Below, piece by piece: positions 1 through 15,100 of a DNA stretch of 64,000 bases; positions within the stretch are counted from its first letter, which is position 1, and each line of letters opens with the position of its first letter. Source of the stretch: Nectonema munidae (lineage: Eukaryota; Nematomorpha; Nectonematoida; Nectonematidae). Position numbers and translations under genes: made by a program. Location of the stretch: the NCBI GenBank assembly GCA_030549495.1, contig JAUIRK010001021.1:434001-498000 (forward strand), written 5' to 3'. The notes beneath the pieces are model-generated. The model was not told the DNA's origin. It saw only the letters and a program-made list of their open reading frames with translations, and did no database searches.

Positions 1-43
1 ATTATTTTACAAAAAAAAATCCAAATTAAAAAAAATAAGAATG

Positions 44-49
44 TTTATT
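44..49 (-). terminator. Polyadenylation signal of the Tolloid gene
   Basis: AATAAA on the minus strand, about 37 bases after the Tolloid stop codon. It is the first canonical hexamer downstream, so the 3' UTR could be very short. In AT-rich DNA such hexamers also arise by chance. Confidence 0.5.
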
Positions 50-85
50 TTGAAAGTTCACAAAGTGAAGTATTTGTGAAGAGGT

Positions 86-190
86 TTACATAGCGATGTA
101 TTGGATGTGAAAGCCTTTGTCATTTATCGTATCATCCGTTTCAAAATGAATGTGAAGTATATTTGCTTCACTGCTGAAATATAATGGAGT
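86..190 (-). CDS. tld: Tolloid exon 16: C-terminal end of CUB5 and stop
   Basis: Encodes [20 protein letters not shown] and [14 protein letters not shown] then TAA at 88-86. It aligns with VYSAGDSVLVKFHSDDTISK and KGFHLRYTS at the BMP1 C-terminus. Acceptor tattttag in phase 0 fits exon 15. Because the gene ends right after CUB5, there is no extra C-terminal tail. Confidence 0.92.
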   Translation of the reverse strand, partial: TPLYFSSEANILHIHFETDDTINDKGFHIQYIAM

Positions 191-3100
191 CTAAAATACA
201 AGAACATCATTGAGATTCTGCATAGTATGCATTTACATTACAATATAGGAAATAAGAAAGGAAACATTTATTAGACAAATCGATTTGTTATAGATCGTAT
301 ATGTAAAAATATAAATTCTTTCATATACTTTAGGCTCTATTTCGGTTTAATAATGCTCAGTTATATTCTTGTATTTAATGCATTGAAAGTAGGATTGGTT
401 ACGATTGATTGACACTAAATGTCTGTTGAGAATAATCTTTTGAATTAAAACTCGCTTCCAAATGGAGTTGAAGCAGGGTCCTATGATTATCGCGTCCAAC
501 AAACTACACCACCAAAGTCTATTAATTTTTTTGAATTAGTGAAGATACGAAATCATAAGATTCTGATTTCCCAAGATAGACACATTCCGATTCTTCGTGT
601 TTTAAATAATAACTTACATTTAGTTTTAAAAAATGAGACTTAGTTAAAATATTGACTATTGATTCAAGAGCATGTGTTTATCAGAGAGAACTTTGGATTG
701 AACTTTGAATAAACGATTTTCTTTAGCTAGTCAAAGACTGCAAAAATATGTGTGCCATTTTTTGTATGCTAGACTCAAAATTATTCATCCTACTCTCAGA
801 TTAGAGCAGCGTGTTCAAACTTTTTATTTAAGTCCCTCACTGAGATTCAAAATTTTTTTGTATATCTCACACTATAAAGTAAAAAAAAGTGTAAATCTTT
901 CCTCTTTTTTAAATGTAACTTTTTCATTTTATTTAAGTTCAATAACCTTTTCCTAAAAATGTTCTACAGATTTCATAGGATTTATCACGACTTCTTATAT
1001 CTTGAGTTAAAATAACTACTTAATTCAGAATTAATACGTGATCTTCCAGGTGAGATCGTTATGTTTTAAAAAAGTTTAACTTTGATTGAAATTCTAACTT
1101 TCATCTTTTTTTATTCTTAAAAAAGTTTTTGAAAAAAGATTTGCTTTTGGTGATCAACTTGATTTTGCCAATAAATAGCCGATTCGAAAAAATATCCGAT
1201 TCGCTCACGGTTGAGAAACCTTGGTTTAGAGTATGCAATTGCAACTAGCCTAAATGTAGCTTATTTTTCACGTTTTCCTGATATTCTCTGATGGTTAGAA
1301 AAACTGATAGATACATTGAAAATTTCAACATTTTAGTAAACATCCAAAATAAAATAGATACTCGTGCAGAGCCTATACTTTTAAGATCAAATCAAAATAA
1401 GTCAGCAAAGCATGTTTAGCTTAATACCCTAATAGCGATTTATCTTACCCCCCCCTCCGTGAAACTCCCGTGAAATGTGTAAATGTATACACTTTCTGAT
1501 AGTCCCGGCCCCACTAATTCAATTTTCCACACGACGGGGCTGCTTCAATCAATATAATTAATATAATTACCACTGAGGAGAAATATCGCCTGAAACTGAT
1601 GATACCGAAGCAAATATCTCTAAAACTAATTAACTGATTAATTTATTGTCTGACGAAATAACAAATTAAAACAAATCAATTAACTGAAAAATAAAGAAAC
1701 TAAGAAGCATTTGTGATCAAACACGTTTATTTATAAGTCAAATGCAAATACAAAAACTCTTGATGGCGATTTCAAAAGTACACATTGCACCCTAAGCTAA
1801 AAAAACCAACTCCGAGGCAAGAAATAAATGGCCAACCAGTGATCACTATGCTTTGAGTGAAGTGAGAGCTTATAAGAGTGGCTAGCAAAGAATAACGATC
1901 GATTTCATAATTATCTATCGTCTCTACTATTATCTTGATTATTTGCCTTTTTTGTGATGATTCTAATTATAACGTGGGTAATATCCTGATTATTCAGAAA
2001 GGATACGTTTTCATCAGAGGCGCATACCCTCAAAATTTTGAAGGGGGCAAACTTTTTTTATAATTTCAAAATTTATTATAAAAGAATTTTTGTAAAATGA
2101 AAACACCATCATATTACCTGACATTAAACTTGCACTGTAAACCCTCAATCCCACCATAACTGCACAGATTTTATGAAGTCAAATTACCTTGTTTGTTATT
2201 CTGATTGCATCATTCATTACCTTCTCTCTCAGTGGTTTTCAAATTGGAGTCCGCGGTCCCCTAGGCGATCGCGAAGCAGTTCCATGATGACAGAGAAGGG
2301 GGCACTGAGTTGATCGTTTATCGGCAACATATTGCATCCATATTGGGTCATTTGTGATTTTTGGCAATAAGTCACATATAAAATAATAAATAATTTATTC
2401 CTTGAATTGAGTACCATTTTTATTCTTTTATTAATTTTTAGGCCTAATTTTATAGATGGAAATGTGCATTTTTCTTAATGGCTTAAAAAAATGAAACACT
2501 ACGACTCATATTTGACATTTGGTTTTACTGCATTAACGTCTGGTGGGAAAGAGGAACATAGGCTTTTTGTGTTCTGAAGTGTTAGCATCCACTTTTCAAA
2601 AGAAGAAGGCTTTTGCAAAATATTAAGTATGGTTTGAAAAGTTTCCAAAAATATCTGTAAAAAATATCTTCCTGTCAAACTATACCGTTAGAGGGCTATG
2701 AGGAGAGATGTCTGATGACATATCAGAGGTGGTTTCATTGATTCGGAAAACGATTTTTAACTTTTCTTCACTTCAGCTTGATGAAAAGATGGATGATGCA
2801 AACTTATCGTAGACAATTTTTTGATTTACAAAACTCTTAGCACTCTAACTATTTGAAAAGGTGGACAATTTTTACAGCACATGTTAAGTCAGAACATTCA
2901 CTTGCAGTGTGTACTGATCCTGCTCTAAGCATTTCTTATTGTTTTAGTTTTCCGAATCTGATAACGCAAAAATCTTCAGATGTAATTGGTACCGAGTGTG
3001 CATCGTCAAGCGAAAACCAAAACGGATGCGCTGAAAAATGTTTTCAATGGAATTGAAATAAATGCCTTAAACTCTTTTTTGTTTTCAGATTTGGAATATC

Positions 3101-6100
3101 TTCTAAAAGTAATACTATTTACTTTTCGAGAATTTTCATCAAGTGAAACTTTTTAAAATCCAATCAAATTTCCAGTTTTTTAATTTTTCACGCTCCTGAA
3201 AATAGATAATCTTCGTTCTGAAGAATATAATAAAAAGTTATCAAAGTGGAATTAGTTTAAATTCATTAACAATTAATTTACAAAAATACCCTGTTAATCT
3301 AAAAACGATTTTGTGATTTGTATTATAAAAGCAAACAAAATTGACTATTTGCAATGAATCTAAAAAAAGTATTTACTAAAAGAGTTCAAAAACGAAATCC
3401 GAAATTAATTGGCCTACTACAATATTTAAATTCAGGAAAAAAATATGAAAGTTTAAATAATGCGAATGATTTCATTTTTCTGACAGGTAAAAAACTTTAA
3501 ACCAGAAATTGATTCAAATGATGAATCTTCACAATCAGATGAAGAAAATGGCTTTATTGATTGCCAAACTTTGGTTTTGAAAGAAAAGCTAGAAAGGGCA
3601 ATTCTAAGTAAAATTAAAAAAAGTGAAAGCACCCCTCTCAATCCTCGAATATTTTTTCGAGCAAAAGTTTGAAACAAGAAATACAGAACGTCAAACTTCT
3701 GTCATTATTCTACTAGAAAATGCTTTAAAAATAATCCCTCCCACATCGTTTGAATCTGAGAGCTTGTGCATAACAAAAATAAGGACTTGACTGAGTGGAA
3801 AAAGTTTATTTTAGGGATGTAAAAATTTTTACAGTACAAAAAAATATAATTTTTTTTGCATTTGGAATAAAAATAAAGATTTGAGAATCTTTAAAACCTG
3901 TGTAAATTAATGACAATAAGAAATTTTACTTATATTCTATTTAGTTGTTCATTTTTTGATTAAATCAATATAAAAATTATTATTAGACTATTTGAAAATT
4001 TTTTTACAAAATTCAATTCATAGGAACCCGGGATTAATATTTTTTCCCACTAATTCCATGATTTTCCCGGACAAAAATAATGTTGAAAAAAGAGAAACAC
4101 TATTCGCCGCCCATATGCAAAAGAAACTATAAAATATATTTAGTTTTTAATCAAAAGTTTTCTACCAGTTTCCAAACACAAAAGATAAATGCAAAAAAAA
4201 CTGTTAAATTTTTCCAAAAAAGCATGGATAAAAGCACGCAATATGAAGAAACAATTTTAGCTGACTGGGAGATGTAATGCCCGTTATATTCAGGTAGTAC
4301 AATTTTAGCATGTGAAGTCAGCTATGCTTAATTTAAATAAGTGTAAAGCTATGCTTACTTTTTTTCCACAAAGTTTCAAACTGGCATTGTTGACTTGGGT
4401 AGAATTATCGCTGAAGATTTTCAAGAAATCGTACGTGCAATCCTTTTCTTCTTCAAGTGAGAACGAATCAAAGTGAACATTTATTCTACTAAAAATAAAT
4501 AGACATTAAAAGTGTATCCATCCTTTTTTATGTAATTTTAAAATAACATGACATATTCGCCACTATTGTATATATTTCCTACATCCTTCTATTTCTTTGT
4601 TCACCTTTCTGATATAAATTGTATCATGGAGGTCATTCTCACACCCTGCTTGTGGGTAATTTTTCATTATAAATGTATTTTCTTGTTGCAGATAGAAGAG
4701 ATATCTTAAAAAATTTTAAACGATTAAATCTAATATTTTTCTATACTTTCATTTTATTTATTGCAAGAATAAGCATATTATATTTGCATTATTTTAAAAT
4801 TCAAACAAACTATATAATTATTAAATTCAGAAGATGGTAAAATTTACATTAGGACTAATTAAGTCTTTATTTAATATTCAAATTATATAAATAGGGTGTG
4901 TTTTTAAACATGGAAAAAATTTATTCTGATCTATCTGCAAAAATGATTATTCTGATTATATGCAAAATATATGCTGACATATAAACAATTGCATATTTCA
5001 TTGAAAGATTTCTAGGTAGCATATGTCAATCAATATTATTAATTTGAAATTATTGTATTTAAAGTGCTTAGTGGGTGTACGTAAAGTTGACATGTGATTT
5101 GATGATCCAATGGCAAACCACTCCATTATCATAATTTACATCGCCATATCTTGGGTGAGAGTATATGCTTTTCATATCAAGATCACTGGCTTCCAAATTT
5201 CCACCACAACTAGTTAAGTGTTGCAAAGAAAAGCCACTTCTGAATACTGACGAATCTGAATGAAACTGGATAAGCATATGGTTGGAAGTGGACACAGAGT
5301 CTGTTGGAGACCTCGCACCGCAAACTTTCTTGATTACTTTGGAAGAATTTGAGTCGCCATCAAAAAGTTGAACAAAATCGTACAAGCAATCGCTATGCCC
5401 TGAAGTCAAAATTTACTTGTAATTAAAAATGATACTAATAATTAGAATTGACTTTTGATTACTAATGATTTTAATTGACTTTTACACATTTAGCCTTTAC
5501 TTAAAATATCCAAAATTTGCCCATTTTTAAAGCATTTTCAAACCTACGTTAGATGCTATAAAGCAAATTTTTTTAGAAAATAAATCAATATGACTATCGT
5601 AATAATGATGTCATTCAAAAAATTAATATATATATATCGTTAGTTAACCAAAAATATTGAATCAAATCCAACATAATTCAAAGCCCTTATTCAATTTAGA
5701 AATTCTCATCTTTTCAAAATGCGGGAATTTGGGAAGTAAGTAAACGTATGATTTTATTGCTAAATTGGATAAAATGGAAAAATATGAGAAAACAAATGAT
5801 CCATATTACTCAATTTGCAAGGTAAGCATTTTAATGTGCTTATTTAAGTTCAAACATTTTCAATAAAAAATTTCAATAAAAATTTTTATTATCATTTTCC
5901 AATACAGATTTTAGAAAATGATAGTATTAAGGATTTTTTAAATGATTAAAAGTGTGAGTAGTTTGAATTGGATGCCACTCGAATGAATTACTAATAAATA
6001 ATTTACCTTCAACATTGAATCTTTTAAAATGAATGAGTATTGCGTGGCCTGGCCTCGTGCTGAGATGCCATAAACAGTCTTTTCTATTGGGATATGCTTG

Positions 6101-9100
6101 CGGCCAGTTGGGACTATTGATCAATCCTCTCGACTTTGATACATTGAACTTGCACTTGGACTCTTTACAATCTCTTTTGTTGGAATGCAATATGAATCCT
6201 GGAAAGCACGCACACTCATGCTGCTGAATCGTATTTTTGCAAATGTGTTGACATCCGCCATTGTCAGTGGCGCATTCATTCTGGTCAGTGAAGAAGGAGA
6301 GGATAAAGCCTGTTTTTTGAAAGGAGTTATCTGAAGAAAACGACACTTTAATCACATTTCCACGAGAAGTTATCACATCTGGTAGAGATGCTCCACAAAA
6401 TGTGCCGTGGACAAAATCTGAGTCATTTACAAACGTGTTTATGCCTCCACTCCTTACCTCAACAAAGTCATAGTTGCAGGTATCCTTAAAGTTGTATTTA
6501 AAGTAATCACTATATGTTTAAGTGGCAAAAGCAAAACAAAGATATAGATACGCTCCATTCCACGCACCAGAGTGCTCGGAAATCGAAGCATCGGCTACAC
6601 TCGTATATACAAAATTTGAAGAAATCACATGCGAATCAGCAAACTTTGTTGTGCCAAATGTTCAAACGTTCGTGCTTTTAAACTACTGTCTTTTCAAACA
6701 GTGTAGTCATGTAAGAATGTTTTCATTTCCTTCTAATACTTAAGTTCAGTGTTCACACACCTTTTCTGCTGTACTCTCCTTTTTTTAGTTTGAAAGCGCA
6801 AACATAATGCCAATGGGATATGCTTTAATGGAGAGCATTTGATAAAGTGCGAAATCATTAGGGTTATTTCTCTAGATTTTCTCTGACATAAAAATTAAAG
6901 GCATAAAGAAGAAAATGAACCTATTTTGATTTAACAAGTTAAAACTCAGCCCAACTTCTCTACTTAACTGCTTTGATAAAGCGAGAAGTTAAAGGAGAAA
7001 TAATGGATTTGTGTGCAAAATGTAAATCCTTTGTAGAAGATGATTCAGCACGCGATTCCATTAATTTCTAAAAGTTTCCCATTTCCTTCGATTTAAAAAT
7101 ACATCTCTCACTTTTTTATCCCGCGGCAGAACCAAATTAAAAAAAAAATTAAATCTTTCTACTAAATTCATCTTTTCTTCATTTAAATTATCACGCTTCC
7201 ATTTTAAATGTTAGACTTACATTTTTTTATCATAAAGTCATCATCTTCAAATTGCCTAAATTTTCACATGACAATTTTTTTAATAAATGAAAAAAAAGAT
7301 AAAAGTAATCAGTTGTATGCACAAAACATTGGAAAAATTTATTGTAGGGGAAAGAAAAAATAAATGCAAATTCAAAATGAAGAAATAGGATTTTGAAATA
7401 TACGGAAGTGCGAATTTATAATGAACCTGGTATATTGTATTGGGAAAATTTTATTTTATTTTAGATAGGCTCTTTTTTATAAAAAAAAAACTACTTTATA
7501 AGAAGCAAGTACTTATTTACTTTTAAAGTTAAAACTTTTACCCTACCAAAAAATGGGAATAAGAAAAATTCTATATAAATTTTCCATACTCCATTGATTT
7601 TGAGGATAACGAGAGCATAAAATATTAGAAAAAGGCGCGAGATTATGTCAGAGCTACATGAAGTAATAGTCATATCTTTTTCTTCCCTAACTACTAATCG
7701 AATAATTTTAAGTGGTTTGCTAAGGTAGTTAGTGTATCACGACTGATGTCAAATCAACTACCACGTAAACTTAATAAAAAGTCTTCATGACTACTAAGTC
7801 TTCTTCGTGTCAAACAGTGTAAAATTTCAAGCTTCATTTGCTTTCACTTCAATTTTTACTGTTATTTGCCTTTTAGTTCAAGAATCTATTTTATTTATAT
7901 TTCAGAATAACTTTTATTTTGTTACTTTCAAGCTTTTCAAGTTACTTCAATATTTGGAAAATAAATCAGCAAAAAAGGCAACCACTCTTTATTTATAATT
8001 TCAATAAAAAAATACAACTTAATAATACTCTCAACATTTTTTTCTGGTAATATTTTTTTTCCGAACCAGATTTTAACAGTCTTTATTAAGTGCAATAATT
8101 GTAAAAAAATTTGAAAAGTAGGCATTGCCCTCCATGCAAAATGCTTGGGTGCAAAATCATGACATCGGAAAATTTTTAAACAAGACATTGAAAGAAGAAG
8201 AAACTTAAAAGAAACTCAAAATTTTATCTTCCTACGAAACTTTTGCCACTTGATCTTTTTTCAAATTCTTAAACATCAGTATTCTAAAACCGTTAATTAC
8301 CAATACATAAGAGTTTATACACACCTAAAGTGGATCTATAGGCTGAGTCACAGGCTCAATCATCTATAAAAAATTCTAAAGCTAAATTTACTAGTGATTT
8401 CTTTGAGGGTAATTAGCAAACTTCCTAATTATGTGGATGATGTTTAGCTTTGATATAAATAAAATAAAAAATTGCAAATTTTAAAGCCACTCTTTTGACA
8501 ATATGTGGGTATCCTTATATTGTAAGACAAAAATGATATCAATTGAAAATATGGAAAAATTATTGGTGGTGACTATGCAATAGTTTAATTTAGTTAAGGT
8601 ATGAATTTTACGCGAAATAAGAAAGACGAGACATAATAAAGAAATTGCTCGAATATCGCAGTATTCTAAGTTTTAAATTTTATCAATCTAGATTCGTTAA
8701 TTTGATTTAGATAAAGGGATCTAGTGTTGAGATTTCGGTTGTAAATCTCGGTATTGCACCGGCCGAGATGAAAGAAATCTCCATTTCAACTTTGAAACTT
8801 TTTTTGAGTAAAAAAGGAATTTAAGTCCAATTAAGGAATACATTAGTAGTAATTTCATTATGCTTGAAATAGCAAGACACAGAAAGACTTTCTCAGTTAT
8901 ATTCTACTTTATTAATTATATCTTATATAATATATTCCTTCTTTTGCAATTTCCTGAAAGCGGCTTGCTAGCCTTTTGAAAGTACACGATTATAATGTAA
9001 TTTTTTTTATGAATTCTAAATTATATTTTTTCTGTAATTTAAAAAAAAAGTTCTTCCAAAAAAAATTGGCTAATACTATATTTTATTTAACGCTTTCAAT

Positions 9101-12100
9101 TGTGTAAAAGATGCATGATTTCATCATTTTTTTAAAATTTGAATGAAAATGTACTTTCTTAAAATAATTTCAAGTTCCCGGCTTTTCCAGTTCTTAATAC
9201 AGGTTCTTAAATCCCCGTACTTGTTTAAACTCTAGGTGGGCAAATCGAAAATGGAATATTATATATATAAGGTTATAAAAAATCCGAAATGTGAACAAAT
9301 AAAAATAAAAGAGCTCCGTTCCACGAGGGATAGAGTTGTTATAATAAACAAGATTTGTTAATTGATTGTTAATTGATGAAACATATTGAGTAGTGCCATT
9401 ATTATTGGGTCCAACAAGTAAAAATGTCTGCATACGTCACTCGGTTTATGGGGAAAGAAAAAAATGTAAGTATCAAAGCTGAAATAGGATTAGCATTTGG
9501 AATGCTGTTTGAAAAAATATAAAAATAAAAGCAGCCTACTTAGACCAGATTATAAGTATATCCAAAATAAACGAGATAAAATATCTGCTGAAAAAAATAC
9601 AGAAAATATTAAATCTACCTACTTCCAAAACCACTAACACCGAAATATTTTGGACAGATGGATGTGTAAATGTGAACTGATCACACTCCTCATGCAATTT
9701 TGCCGATAAGTTACCAATTCATGGACCAAAAGGTTCAACCTTAAAATCATACATGCTTAACAAAAATCTCTTAAGATTTTTCGCATTAAGCACAAATGGC
9801 ACACGATTATATTAAAATAGCTTCATTTATAAAAAGATCATTTCATTTATAAAAAGATTTTTTTTCTCCTTTTTTTTACAATGTTTTGTTTTTGAACAAT
9901 CTATTTTTACATATGTTGTTAAAAAAAATTTTTTTTTTGGTGTGACAAGAACCTAATTGGTTTGCTCCACCTTCTTTTTATATTTCAGATTATTTTTATA
10001 ATTCTTTTTTCTAAAATAAATAAATAAATAAATAAAAAATAAATCATTGAAAAGTATAAGCAGAAAAAGATGAGATTTGAGAAAATTTGAATCTAGTCAA
10101 ACCTTACTAAATTAACGTTTAATTCAAGTTTTTCTACAAAAAAAGAAGAAAAAAGTATATACAGAGTTTTCCAGTCTATTATATCGTTGCTGTATCGTAT
10201 TTGATTAGGTCGTTTTTGCATTTGATAGCAACTTGATTTAAATCTTTTTTACACCATTTTTAAAGTTAGTGTTGAAATTTTGTGGATAGATATGAAAATA
10301 AATGCTGTATTTCATTTTATTCATTTAATTTTACAAAATATTCTTTTTGATTCGCCTTCCTGGCCATTAGCATACAAATTTTTTTACAATTATAACTATG
10401 TTCGTCCTTGACAACCCCAAAACACTTGTCATTCAGTATTCCCTGTGCCATTCCGTGCTAAACTTAATTAGGTAGACTATTTTATTAATTAAGGTGCTAC
10501 TGGTTTTCTTTTAATCGCTTTTCTCACTCTTGCTTAATAGTTTTAAAAAGGGCTAGTATTTGAAGATAGAGATTAAACACCAAAAAATGAAGCAAACGAT
10601 TAAAAAGTAGGGCAAAATAAAGTTAAAAAAAGTATTTGAAATATTATTATATTAATATTGATGTGTAATAAAATCATTATAATTAATGTAAAAGTCAATA
10701 GATGTCATTCAAATGTGATAGAAATGAAATACAGTGTTCATTTTCATATTTATTCATAGAATTTCAACAAAAACTTTGATGTTAATGAAATTGAGTAAAA
10801 GAATATTTAAATCGAGTCCACTTACTTACGTAAGTTAGTAGCAATCAAATGCAGCACGACATCATTGATTGCAAAAACGACGTAATAGATTGAAAAACCA
10901 TGTATCAATAATTATTTTTTGAAATGACTTGTTGTTAACAAATAAAATCTATTGACTCTTTTTACTTATTACTTACATTAAGGAAATAAAGGGCTAACAC
11001 AACGAAATGTGGAAACTTCTAACAAGAAGTAAATGAAAGAATGCAATTTGGTATAGTGATGTTGAAATCTTGAGAAACAATAAAAACTAAAAATTACATC
11101 AATTTTTACAAGGAACCCATGAAAACATTTTGTGAAACTGTAGGCCTCGGAGGAAGCCCGGATTAGAAACACTGGTCTAAGGTACTGACGACTTTTAGTA
11201 ACTCGGAACATTTAAAATACAAGTGAAAGAGGAATAGGAAGTAGAGGAAAGAAGAAACCATTTCGTTGGAGCCTTCTAAGTCAAAATGGCTGAAGTTTAG
11301 AGTGATTCTGTTTTCGTAAGAAGTAATAATTTGCCATATGCACTCTTTGTTGGGTGGATAGTTTGAGGGAAATGAAGGCGTACTGATGCTTCCAAAACTC
11401 TTGTTGATGTAGCCGCCACACGTTTCTACATTCAAAAGAAAGAAGCACGTGTGAGTATGGGAGGAGAACGCATGAATCAGAGATTTGCAAAATTCGGATC
11501 CGTTAGTTCGGGCCCAGATAATCGTAATTAACTGCTTGAAAAATTAAATATTATTCTGATTCGGTTCGAAATGCAATGAATGTTGATGAATAGAATGGAG
11601 ACAATGATGCTAATCTTTGTAAATAAAATGTATTACATCATGTATTTTTGGAGAAGATAATAGATGAAGAAAAAGCACAGATGTCAGCTTGAAATTCATA
11701 CAGCTTTAAGATGTATAATAAATCCATAGTGGTGATGAAATGAAATCCTAATAAGCCGGTTGGACACGGTAGACCAAAAGAGAATTTTTTTTAAGTCGGT
11801 TTAATATGAGAGAAAACGTATATTGCAGATCTCTGGTATGCATTGCAAAGTTCAAAAAAGAAGAGGTCAACAACCTTCACAAGTTCTCTTATCCGAGTTT
11901 AGTTCGTATCCAATTTTGCACGCACACTTGTAACTTCCCAGCGTGTTGATGCAGATTTGATCGCAGCCATGCTTTCCTTCCGAACACTCGTTGTACTCTT
12001 AAAAAGACGATTACAACGCGGGAATAAACGAAGTCAAACGATCGAGTCAATTACCCTTACTCCTCCCTCCTCACCTACCAAATATTTCCATGAAGTAAAT

Positions 12101-15100
12101 ATCTATTATACTCCATATTAATTTAGAGGACAACAAAACACTAATTTATTTACATCAAAAGAAATTTTTCCAGATTAACTAACTGCGTTTTAGATCTATA
12201 CAACTAATATCAGATGAGTGTTTCGAGTTAAACAACCAATATATTTTTTGTTTAAAAGAGTGAAATAATTATTCAAAATTAACTATAAATCCTATGAAAA
12301 ATTATAATATATATGTTTTGCTATATGTGAGAAACAGTAAGGTACAGAACAGTATAGAAACAGTATTTGTGCCTTTCACTTCTTCCTCTTTTATTATTAT
12401 TAATCTTTGTATTGTTTAGGAAAACTTATTTGAACAACTTTTACAGCAAACTCGTATATAATGGAGACTTTGAGTGGTGAAAAATACGCGAATGCTAAAG
12501 GTCAGTACTTAAAATATATAAGATAACAAATTTATGATTGGAAAGTAGAAAGAGAGTCGTATAAGGAAGTTGAAATAAATGTCACACACAAGATTCTATA
12601 ACGAACTACCCCCTTCAAAATATACTAAAATTTAAAGTTTTAAACGCTCCAAATTTTTAGAATTTGAGTAGTTTTTTCAAGGAGCAAGCAATTGCAATTG
12701 CAAGAATAATCTTGCATAGCTGGACAGATGGTAAGGATAGTCACGAGCGAGAATCGAACTAGGCCATCTTCAAAGTGATAGTTATAAATATTTTAAACTT
12801 ATAATGTTTCGTTGAAAAATACCAAAGGTTTCATGCATTTGCTATTTTGTTATTTTAATTTTTTTTTTAATTATAAAAATCTTTCACATTTCCAATCACA
12901 TCATGTTGCCACCAACACTTTCATTTTTAATTTATGTGAAGGCGTAAATCCACATGAGATATTTTTAAAGAACTTTAACTCGTAAGAACACTTTTGAGGT
13001 AAGTTTGATTCAATTTTGTCGGGTAATAATTTTTTAGTATTTGCAATAGAGGTAATTTTAAGAATTGCATGTATCTAGCATTTTGTGAAGCACAATTACT
13101 TTGTATTTTTAACATACAATTTCTTTTGAAGAAGAAAATTATATAAACTTAGTAAACAAGCAAACAACTTTTAGCGCTAACAACATAAGTATGATCGATT
13201 GGATTGGTTCAAATCAGAATCACGAAAAACACACAATATCTTGGACGATATTTACTAGGTTTGTTTGGCAAACACTTTTTACCTCATTTTTTACAGGATG
13301 ATATATGAACTTATAGGTCTGAAATGATTTTATTCAAAAGTATGTCATATTTTACTGCTTAGTGTTGAACGATGAGGATATTTTTCTTTGTTCAAATCAC
13401 GCTTAATAAAAATTTAGTATGAATTTAAAGCAAAGGAAAAGTTGAAATCGAAGAGTTTGTAAAAATTGCTTTCATCTTGGCTCGACATGGTATCTGTATC
13501 AACACTAGTTCTCCTCATAATTGGAAAAGAATCTTTAAGTTTTAACTTGTCATGTAAACATTAGTCATAATATTTTTTATAATCAAAGTTGAGTTGGATA
13601 AAATTTTCTTTAACCAAAGCTTAATTATTTATAGGTCTTAGAATTTGAAGTTTTCATCTTGCATAAAAGTTCTGGCTCTTTAGAAAATTTAAACTAGATT
13701 CAAACTCCATTAAATGTTTCTCTCACTTCTATCACAGTAAGGGGTAGATCATCAGTATGACTAAAACCGTAAGTGATAAAACAAAAAACTTATAAATTAC
13801 TTTCCTCATTCTCTAGGATAGATTTTTTGCGTAAAACTTACGGAATGCGTTCAAAGGAGTGAGAACTCAAAGAAGTGACCGAATTTGTAATCCCTTTAAC
13901 AATTTTGAAAGGAGTAAGTAATCAAAGAAGTGAAGTAGTTAACTAGTAATCAAAGGAGTGATACATTTGGTCATTTCTTCAAAAATGTTCAAACGAGTAA
14001 CAAAGCAAAGGTTAGTTAGTTTGTTCAGTTAGTTAGTGTTAGAGTTTTTGTTGATGTCTTCTATGAAAGTTTTCATGCATTTTGTCACTCTTTTGACATG
14101 TAACTCCTTTGATTTGTCGCTCCTTTGATAATGAACCCTTACAATCATTTATCATACCTTTTATGTATTGTAAGGAAAAGCCGGCTTTGTGAACAGATTC
14201 GTCAGATTGGAATTTGATAAACAAACTGTTTCCACTAGATTTGATATCTTTGGGCAACTTGTAGCCACAAAATCGCCCGAGGAGCGAAGAATCCTCTTTT
14301 TCGCCATCTCTTACTTCAACGAAGTCATACGCACAAGTGTCATGATTTTCAACCTAATGAAAAAATATTTTTCATAAAATAAAATAACATCTTTACTCAA
14401 TCAGATCCTTCAAGGAATGATGAAGGATGAAGCCATCATCCAATTGCAAAGAAGAAGATTTTGAAGAAAAATTGACAAAGAAGAAGTAAAGGCTTGTAAA
14501 CCAATTTAAAGAATTGCCTCATAAAATGCTATTTTATCCTACTTAAGCTTTTCTTACTCTCATCACTTTCGTGTCTTTGTTGTTTTTTATTGAAATATCA
14601 AATAATAAAAATATTAATCGATTCAAATATGATGCTGCCTTTACTATGGCAAATTTTCTACCTTTCTAAGAGGCATTTTATTGATTTTTTATCCCGAAAA
14701 TCGTCTACCCCCTACCGATTAAATTATGTTGCTAGCAATTCAGTAATAAAATAGTTCTGTCATGTGTTATATTATAAAAGTGCAATTAGGAAATAATCCT
14801 CTAAATCTACAATTTGGATGCATACATTATGGATAAAAGGAATCTAACCAGATGGTTTCCATTTTTTTTAACATTTCAATTGTTTTCTTTTTAGTAATTT
14901 GTAACGCTTTATGAAAATGGCACACTGAATTTGAGCTTTGTATTTTCATTAATGAAAAACTTAATATTGCAATTAGTGTTTACCTTTCGGCCGAAAATTT
15001 ATACCAGAATTTTAACAAAAAAATATCGTAGTGTTGAAAAAGAAGCAATTTGCCAAGTACTTTGTCTAGCCCTTTTTGTCTATCATTGAAATGTTGTGCT

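Larger units (their letters stand above)
191..4358. other. Tolloid intron 15, with hAT relics
   Basis: About 4.2 kb between exons 15 and 16. The first 1.4 kb shows nothing recognisable. A short GC-richer patch lies at 1447-1545. At 2015 a MITE-like end (CAGAGGCGCATACCC) appears, related to the ends at 27992 and 61875. hAT pieces occupy about 2230-3800. Confidence 0.6.

Noticed and set aside
62-956. Open frame at 705-956 as a gene
   Set aside because: AT-rich, Ser/Phe/Leu/Lys composition typical of translated AT-rich intron; no similarity and lies within Tolloid intron 15.
12725-12790. Possible tRNA or SINE on minus (GTTCGATTCTCGCTC)
   Set aside because: Only a B-box-like motif; no A box, no acceptor-stem pairing, no A-rich tail.
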